Shown piece after piece: positions 57,436 to 61,183 of a DNA stretch of 61,183 nucleotides. Where the stretch lies: NCBI GenBank assembly GCA_944325255.1, contig CALUZH010000020.1, forward strand, positions 1-61,183, read 5' to 3'. The stretch's first letter is position 1. Every line of letters begins with the position of its first letter. The notes below the pieces were generated by a model, which saw only the letters and a list, made by a program, of their open reading frames with translations, ran no database searches and was not told the origin of the DNA. The DNA comes from an uncultured Erysipelotrichaceae bacterium (GTDB lineage Bacteria > Bacillota_I > Bacilli_A > Erysipelotrichales > Erysipelotrichaceae). The translations under genes and the position numbers were made by a program.

Positions 57436-57873
57436 ATGCATGACATTCTTATTATTGACCGTCAATCTTATATTGACTTAAAAGGCCAAAAATATCCTTT
57501 ACAAACGGAATTTAATTCTTTTATTGCCGCTAAGGCTATGGCCTACGGTTCAAGTATTAGCGGTCGTAAAGCTTCTTTTAGCTATTATACCGGTCATCAT
57601 ATCTTGATACCATTGATTATATCGATCAAGGAAAATCTCTATTTTTTGCTTACCCGTTCGCTTAAAGCTGATGATGTAATTTTGATTAATTATGCTCTTC
57701 TTTGGCATTATCATCGTCTGGATGATCAAAGGACGAAACTTTATTTTGATAGCGGGATAACAATTGATATCAAGGTAAATTATCGGATTATTAAAAGACA
57801 GATTAAGCTATTAAGAGACTATCTTTTGGCTTATCATCAATTTATCTTTAAAGAAGGGCAATTTATTGAATAA
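57436..57873 (+). CDS. ComK-like competence transcription factor homologue
   Basis: The protein has 145 residues. The block KAMAYGSSISGRKASFSYYTGHH (about 33-55) closely follows Bacillus ComK (FFGSSYAGRKAGTYEVT). It continues with ILIPLIISIKENLYFLLTRSLKADDVILINYALLWHYH, which tracks ComK's IMVDPSNQIFLFPTLS...WISHVHV region, and then a strand-rich DSGITIDIKVNYRIIKRQ. ComK proteins are about 190 residues and activate DNA-uptake genes in Bacillus. The shorter length here means the ends are reduced. The ATG has no ribosome binding site, and AATAAT lies 5 bases upstream. The family assignment is by pattern only. Confidence 0.65.
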   Translation: MHDILIIDRQSYIDLKGQKYPLQTEFNSFIAAKAMAYGSSISGRKASFSYYTGHHILIPLIISIKENLYFLLTRSLKADDVILINYALLWHYHRLDDQRTKLYFDSGITIDIKVNYRIIKRQIKLLRDYLLAYHQFIFKEGQFIE

Positions 57874-57891
57874 GCTTATTTACATTCGTTG

Positions 57892-57897
57892 TATAAT
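57892..57897 (+). promoter_or_regulatory. -10 box nine bases before the rmuC start codon
   Basis: A perfect TATAAT is followed by TAAAACACC and then the ATG, with no Shine-Dalgarno sequence. Transcription would begin 0-3 bases before the start codon. TTGAAT at 57866-57871 is a poorly spaced -35. Confidence 0.45.
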
Positions 57898-57906
57898 TAA
57901 AACACC

Positions 57907-59049
57907 ATGAATGAAGATAAGTTTTTTTATTTGCTCATTTTTTTGATTTTGATTTTAATGCTCATTTTTATTTTAGCTATTTTGCTTATAAATCGCATTA
58001 ATCATAAAAATAATCAAGAATTAAAAAAGCAACTGCAGGATTATATTGATAATCTTTATTCCTATAATTTAAATCTCCAGCAAAATATCGGCAATATCCG
58101 AAACAGTTTGAGTCAGGATATGCTGAATTTTCAAAACCAGATGCAGTCAAGTTTCCGATCTTTAAATGATTCTACCGGACGGGGGATGAGTGATTTCAAT
58201 AAGCATATTGAAGACTCTTTACGAAGCAATATGCAAAGTACCAACGAGCTTTTTCAAAAGATTACAGAACGCCTTGGGATCTTAGATAATTCGCAAAAAG
58301 AAATTGTTGATCTTTCTAAAAATATTATTTCTTTAGAAGCTATCTTACAAGATAAGAAGGCTAGGGGAGTCTTTGGAGAAATTGAACTATATTCTTTATT
58401 GAAGAATATTTATGGTGACAATCGTAAATTCTGGATTCCTCAATACCATTTAACTAACGGCACTATCGTCGATGCCGTTATTCTGGGGAGTGGAGGAATC
58501 AATAATTTGGCAATTGATGCTAAGTTTCCTTTGGATAATTATCGTCGGATGATTGATGATACACTTGATGACCTAAGTCGTAAACAGGCGACAAAATTAT
58601 TCGTCGGCGATATCAAGAAACATCTTGATGATATTGCTTCCAAATATTTGGGAACATCGGAAAATATCCCTTTAGCTTTGATGTTTATACCTTCGGAAGC
58701 TGTCTATGCCAAAATATATGCTGATTTTAGTGAATTAGTTGATTATTCTTATAAAAAACATGTCTTCATGGTTTCGCCATCGACCCTAATGGCCTACATT
58801 ACGGCTGTTAAGGCGATATATCTAAATTATGAAAGCAATGCCAAAGCTGATAAATTGTATGCCTTTTTAAAGACCTTGGAAATGGAATTTAAACGTTTTG
58901 CCGAAAGAAATACAAAGCTTTATAATGACTATTGTCATTTAAATGATGATTTTAAGGCCCTTAATATAACCGGCGACAAACTTAATAAACTATTTGCGAA
59001 AATAAATGAAGGAAACTTCGACGAGGTAGAAGAAAATGAACATTCGTGA
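57907..59049 (+). CDS. rmuC: DNA recombination protein RmuC
   Basis: This protein of 380 residues has an N-terminal membrane helix (about 7-30) and a coiled coil (about 35-140). An RmuC domain related to PD-(D/E)XK nucleases follows (about 145-350): KARGVFGEIELYSLLKNIYG, NLAIDAKFPLDNYRRMID and EAVYAKIYADFSELVDY. RmuC limits inversion at short inverted repeats in Escherichia coli. It overlaps the YitT gene by 14 bases. Confidence 0.92.
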   Translation: MNEDKFFYLLIFLILILMLIFILAILLINRINHKNNQELKKQLQDYIDNLYSYNLNLQQNIGNIRNSLSQDMLNFQNQMQSSFRSLNDSTGRGMSDFNKHIEDSLRSNMQSTNELFQKITERLGILDNSQKEIVDLSKNIISLEAILQDKKARGVFGEIELYSLLKNIYGDNRKFWIPQYHLTNGTIVDAVILGSGGINNLAIDAKFPLDNYRRMIDDTLDDLSRKQATKLFVGDIKKHLDDIASKYLGTSENIPLALMFIPSEAVYAKIYADFSELVDYSYKKHVFMVSPSTLMAYITAVKAIYLNYESNAKADKLYAFLKTLEMEFKRFAERNTKLYNDYCHLNDDFKALNITGDKLNKLFAKINEGNFDEVEENEHS

Positions 59050-59899
59050 TTTCAAAAAAGACCTGTATATGTTATTTTGGGTGACTTTATCCGCAGCTAT
59101 CCAAGCCGTATCACTTACCAGTTTTTCGATGCCGCAAAAACTTTATCCGGCCGGCTTTTCCGGTATTTCACGAATTATTTGTGACCTGTCTTTAGATTTT
59201 TTAAATTTCAATATTCCTTTTGGCGTTGTCTATGTCTTATTAAATATTGTGCCGACAATTGTGGTCTTTCGAGCCATCGGCAGACGCTTTACTATTTTTT
59301 CTATTGTTCAATATGGCTTAGTTTCGGTATTTTCGGCGCTTTTTCCGCCTTTATTAAGTGTCGGTGACCCAATTCTTTTATCGGTGTTTGGTGGCCTTAT
59401 TAACGGTTTTGGCGTCGGTTTGGCTCTGGCTCACGATGCCAGCAGTGGCGGTGTAGATTTTATTTCAATCTATATTTCTAATCGTTATCATTTATCAATT
59501 TGGAATTATGTAATGTATGGCAATATTGCGGTATTAGCTATTGCCGGTTTGATTTATGGCTGGGATCGGGCCCTTTATTCTATTATTTTGCAATTCTGTT
59601 CAACACAAGTAGTTAAAAAATTACATAAACGCTATACGATGGATACTTTAACGATCATTACCTCTAAGCCTGATGAAGTAGTTTCCAGTATATTAAAAAA
59701 TACCCGCCATGGAATTACCGAATTAAGTGCCAAAGGTGCATATCTTCATCAAGATGAAACGATGCTTTATACAGTTGTAAATTCTTTCCAGACCCGGGAA
59801 GTTATCCGTTCGGTTTTGGCAGCTGATGAAAAAGCCTTCATAAATATTCAAAATACCCAAAGGGTGATCGGTAATTATTATCAGAAACCTTTAGATTAA
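59036..59899 (+). CDS. YitT-family membrane protein (DUF161 + DUF2179)
   Basis: The protein has 287 residues. Five or so membrane helices in the first 190 residues carry the YitT repeats: PAGFSGISRIICDL and GFGVGLALAHDASSGGVDFISIYIS. A C-terminal DUF2179 domain (about 210-280) has RHGITELSAKGAYLHQDETMLYTVV, as in ligand-binding PII/ACT-like folds. Transport role unproven. The start lies inside rmuC. Confidence 0.9.
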   Translation: MNIRDFKKDLYMLFWVTLSAAIQAVSLTSFSMPQKLYPAGFSGISRIICDLSLDFLNFNIPFGVVYVLLNIVPTIVVFRAIGRRFTIFSIVQYGLVSVFSALFPPLLSVGDPILLSVFGGLINGFGVGLALAHDASSGGVDFISIYISNRYHLSIWNYVMYGNIAVLAIAGLIYGWDRALYSIILQFCSTQVVKKLHKRYTMDTLTIITSKPDEVVSSILKNTRHGITELSAKGAYLHQDETMLYTVVNSFQTREVIRSVLAADEKAFINIQNTQRVIGNYYQKPLD

Positions 59900-59903
59900 A
59901 TCG

Positions 59904-59928
59904 GCATCTTTATAAGGATGCTTTTTTA
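59904..59928 (+). terminator. Terminator after the YitT-family gene
   Basis: GCATC / GATGC with an eight-base loop is followed by six T. The stem is short but the T run is strong. Confidence 0.7.
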
Positions 59929-59993
59929 TTAAAGCTTTAAGTAATCTTATGTTTTATCTCGATATAATTTTTGCGAATATAGGAATGGCTCGA

Positions 59994-60018
59994 AGATAAT
60001 TGGCCAAATCGATTATCT
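59994..60018 (-). terminator. Possible terminator of the tetR gene
   Basis: AGATAAT / ATTATCT (7 bp, perfect) with an 11-base centre lies 28 bases beyond the tetR stop. The flanks are AT-rich but no clean T tail follows on the minus strand. It could also be an operator. Confidence 0.35.
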
Positions 60019-60046
60019 GAAACAAAAATACATTTAAAATTAATCT

Positions 60047-60586
60047 TTATGAGTCTTGTTTATGGCCAAGGAGTTTTCTATAAGCTTTGAGTTTTTTAAA
60101 GAAAATGTCTTTAGGAAGATCTTTTCCTTTATAGAGCCAGTAAAGGCAGATGTTGAATAGTGCTGATGTGATATAGAGAGTGAAGTAATCGTTGGCACCT
60201 TCAGTGATATCTTGCGGGTAATTATATGCATAAGACATTGACATTTCAGTATTGAATCGGGCAATGATGTCGATAAGATCCCAGTTATGTATCACTAGTA
60301 ATAATTCACTGTTTTTATCAAAGAAATTTATCATATCCTTAATAAGTTCATCGCTTAATAGATAGTCGACATCTTTGAATTTATCATTGAAAATATCATG
60401 ATGAGCCTTTTGATATACTGTGCGTAAAATAGCGTCTTTATCATGGAAATTATTATAGAAGGCGCTTCTGGAGACGTGAGCTTTTGCACATAGTTCTTTG
60501 ATAGATATGGCATCCAGAGGTTGATGTTTAAGAAGGTCTATGAGAGCTTCACTTAGTGCTTCTTTAGTTCTTTCATCTTTGGTCAT
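60047..60586 (-). CDS. TetR-family transcriptional regulator
   Basis: This protein of 179 residues has a N-terminal helix-turn-helix (about 8-55): TKEALSEALIDLLKHQPLDAISIKELCAKAHVSRSAFYNNFHDKDAIL. A helical ligand-binding domain ends with FKKLKAYRKLLGHKQDS. The C-terminal part resembles the TetR_C_8 / DhaS-like kind. It would repress the divergent gene from the operator at 60596-60622 and release it with an unknown ligand. That target is now truncated (see 60686). Confidence 0.88.
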   Translation of the reverse strand: MTKDERTKEALSEALIDLLKHQPLDAISIKELCAKAHVSRSAFYNNFHDKDAILRTVYQKAHHDIFNDKFKDVDYLLSDELIKDMINFFDKNSELLLVIHNWDLIDIIARFNTEMSMSYAYNYPQDITEGANDYFTLYITSALFNICLYWLYKGKDLPKDIFFKKLKAYRKLLGHKQDS

Positions 60587-60595
60587 ACTTAGATT

Positions 60596-60622
60596 ATGGA
60601 CAATTTATTAAGTTATGTCCAT
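60596..60622. promoter_or_regulatory. Candidate TetR operator
   Basis: ATGGACA (60596-60602) and TGTCCAT (60616-60622) form a perfect 7-bp inverted repeat with a 13-base centre, starting 10 bases before the tetR start. The same half site recurs as GGACAT at 60670-60675 just before the ribosome binding site of the divergent gene. This spacing is wider than in the best known TetR operators. Confidence 0.55.
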
Positions 60623-60685
60623 ATTTGTAATTATATATATTGCGTATTAAAGCACAAAATATACAATAAGGACATGGAGGCAAAT

Positions 60686-60739
60686 ATGAAAGATTATTTA
60701 AATTATGAAGCTAACTATATAAAATTCAAGTACTTTTGA
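60686..60739 (+). pseudogene. Remnant of the TetR-controlled gene, cut off after 17 codons
   Basis: A reading frame with an excellent ribosome binding site (ATGGAGGC) starts at 60686 and stops after MKDYLNYEANYIKFKYF. No domain can be seen. Position (divergent from tetR, behind an operator half site) suggests it was the start of an efflux or other target gene. The IS110-type element downstream probably removed the rest. Confidence 0.5.
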
Positions 60740-61183
60740 TGAAATAGTTTGAAATATAAAGGCTTGATATATAGAAGCTTATAGATTCGTTCTTTGAAAT
60801 TGTGAACAGTGGCGGAGTGACATTAATCTAAAAGTAAAGGATCAAATCTTTGATTGGTCTTTAAAAGATGAAAGATGACTCTTAAAAGCTTTCTTACACA
60901 ATGCCCCTGGGCACAACGGAAGCTTTTGCCTTCAGATAGTTTCAAGTTAAAGTATTTATTAAAAGTCGGATTGTATCGTATGACAGGAAGAATGATCTGA
61001 TAAAGAGTCTTTCTGAGGTATTTTGATCCCTTCTTGGTTATGGCGGAATGTTTAATACTAAACATTCCTGATTCATAACCGGATGGTGATACACCGGCAA
61101 ATTTAATGACCTTAGCTGCACTATTAAAGTTGTCTATATCTCCTATCTCGGCTAAAATAGAAGTACCAGAGAAGTGTGATATT
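60740..61183 (-). mobile_element. IS110-type insertion element, 3' end only
   Basis: The transposase plus about 80 non-coding bases between its stop and the truncated gene make up the visible end. IS110-group elements lack terminal inverted repeats, so the boundary cannot be fixed from this side alone; it lies between 60737 and 60822. In this family a bridge RNA is made from non-coding ends, and the 5' end with most of it would be beyond the window. Confidence 0.6.
60823..61183 (-). CDS. IS110-family transposase, C-terminal part, cut by the window end
   Basis: The minus-strand frame is open from the window edge to the stop at 60823 (about 119 residues). It reads LAEIGDIDNFNSAAKVIKFA, GVSPSGYESGMFSIKHSAIT, KKGSKYLRKTLYQIILPVIR and RCAQGHCVRKLLRVIFHLLK, the Transposase_20 domain of IS110-type DEDD transposases. 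The RuvC-like N-terminal domain lies outside. A shorter ATG-initiated frame (61065) is not the true start. It may be intact upstream. Confidence 0.93.
   Translation of the reverse strand, partial: ISHFSGTSILAEIGDIDNFNSAAKVIKFAGVSPSGYESGMFSIKHSAITKKGSKYLRKTLYQIILPVIRYNPTFNKYFNLKLSEGKSFRCAQGHCVRKLLRVIFHLLKTNQRFDPLLLD

Noticed and set aside
60823-61065. Independent 80-residue protein
   Set aside because: The frame is open upstream to the window edge and reads as the rest of an IS110 transposase domain.
1-61183. Genetic code 4 (TGA read as tryptophan) as in mycoplasmas
   Set aside because: Genes such as parC, yqeG and the hydrogenase accessory genes end in TGA at the expected lengths, and tryptophan is encoded by TGG.

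Overview
This 61 kb window is chromosomal DNA from an AT-rich, anaerobic, fermentative member of the Bacillota. Gene content and order point to the Erysipelotrichia / walled relatives of the Mollicutes. The signs are the yqeG-yqeH-yhbY-(nadD)-yqeK-rsfS-yqeM cluster, dnaD-nth, tig-lon-engB, rnhC, cvpA-mutS2-uvrC, T-box controlled valS and thrS, a ThrRS without a TGS domain, and a ComK-like protein. TGA is used as a normal stop codon (parC and yqeG, for example), so the code is standard. murE, mtgA and other cell-envelope genes show that the cell has a peptidoglycan wall.

Layout. 1-140: the 3' part of a 5S rRNA and its terminator. 194-5390: a livJHMGF branched-chain amino acid importer with a CBS/ACT sensor protein, written in a codon style unlike the rest of the window. 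5.4-13.0 kb: murE, an arginase-family enzyme, a PMT-type glycosyltransferase, a PfkB sugar kinase, a thioredoxin-like lipoprotein, a 6S RNA candidate, a YneF-like protein, a peptidoglycan transglycosylase and plsY. 13.1-22.9 kb: parE-parC followed by the ribosome-assembly and housekeeping run yqeG to nth. 22.9-25.1 kb (minus strand): a DUF1846 protein and a CofE-like protein, divergent from the next block.

25.2-33.8 kb: a long, translationally coupled [FeFe]-hydrogenase operon. HydC, HydB and HydA subunits are separated by two DRTGG proteins, two GHKL-type ATPases, a PHP hydrolase, an extra [2Fe-2S] protein and a hydrogenase-like Fe-S protein that has lost one cluster ligand. The split between hydC and hydB holds what looks like a sensing or regulatory module. 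A 19-bp perfect palindrome lies between the divergent promoters. No maturase genes (hydE, hydF, hydG) are in the window.

33.9-51.6 kb: tig, lon, engB, T-box/valS, an alpha/beta hydrolase, a secreted beta-helix protein whose promoter spacer contains a nine-G tract (a possible phase-variable switch), T-box/thrS, an ABC importer pair without an ATPase, an amber-interrupted zinc-peptidase gene, proS and guaB. 51.6-59.9 kb: rnhC, cvpA, mutS2, uvrC, a 54-residue membrane peptide, a ComK-like protein, rmuC and a YitT-family protein. 59.9-61.2 kb: a tetR regulator, its probable operator, a truncated target gene and the 3' end of an IS110-family element that runs off the window.

The window has no stretch above 300 bases without a gene. 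The longest gene-free gaps (11172-11436, 38431-38716, 43614-43871) hold the 6S RNA candidate and the two T-box leaders. I saw no CRISPR array, tRNA or prophage.
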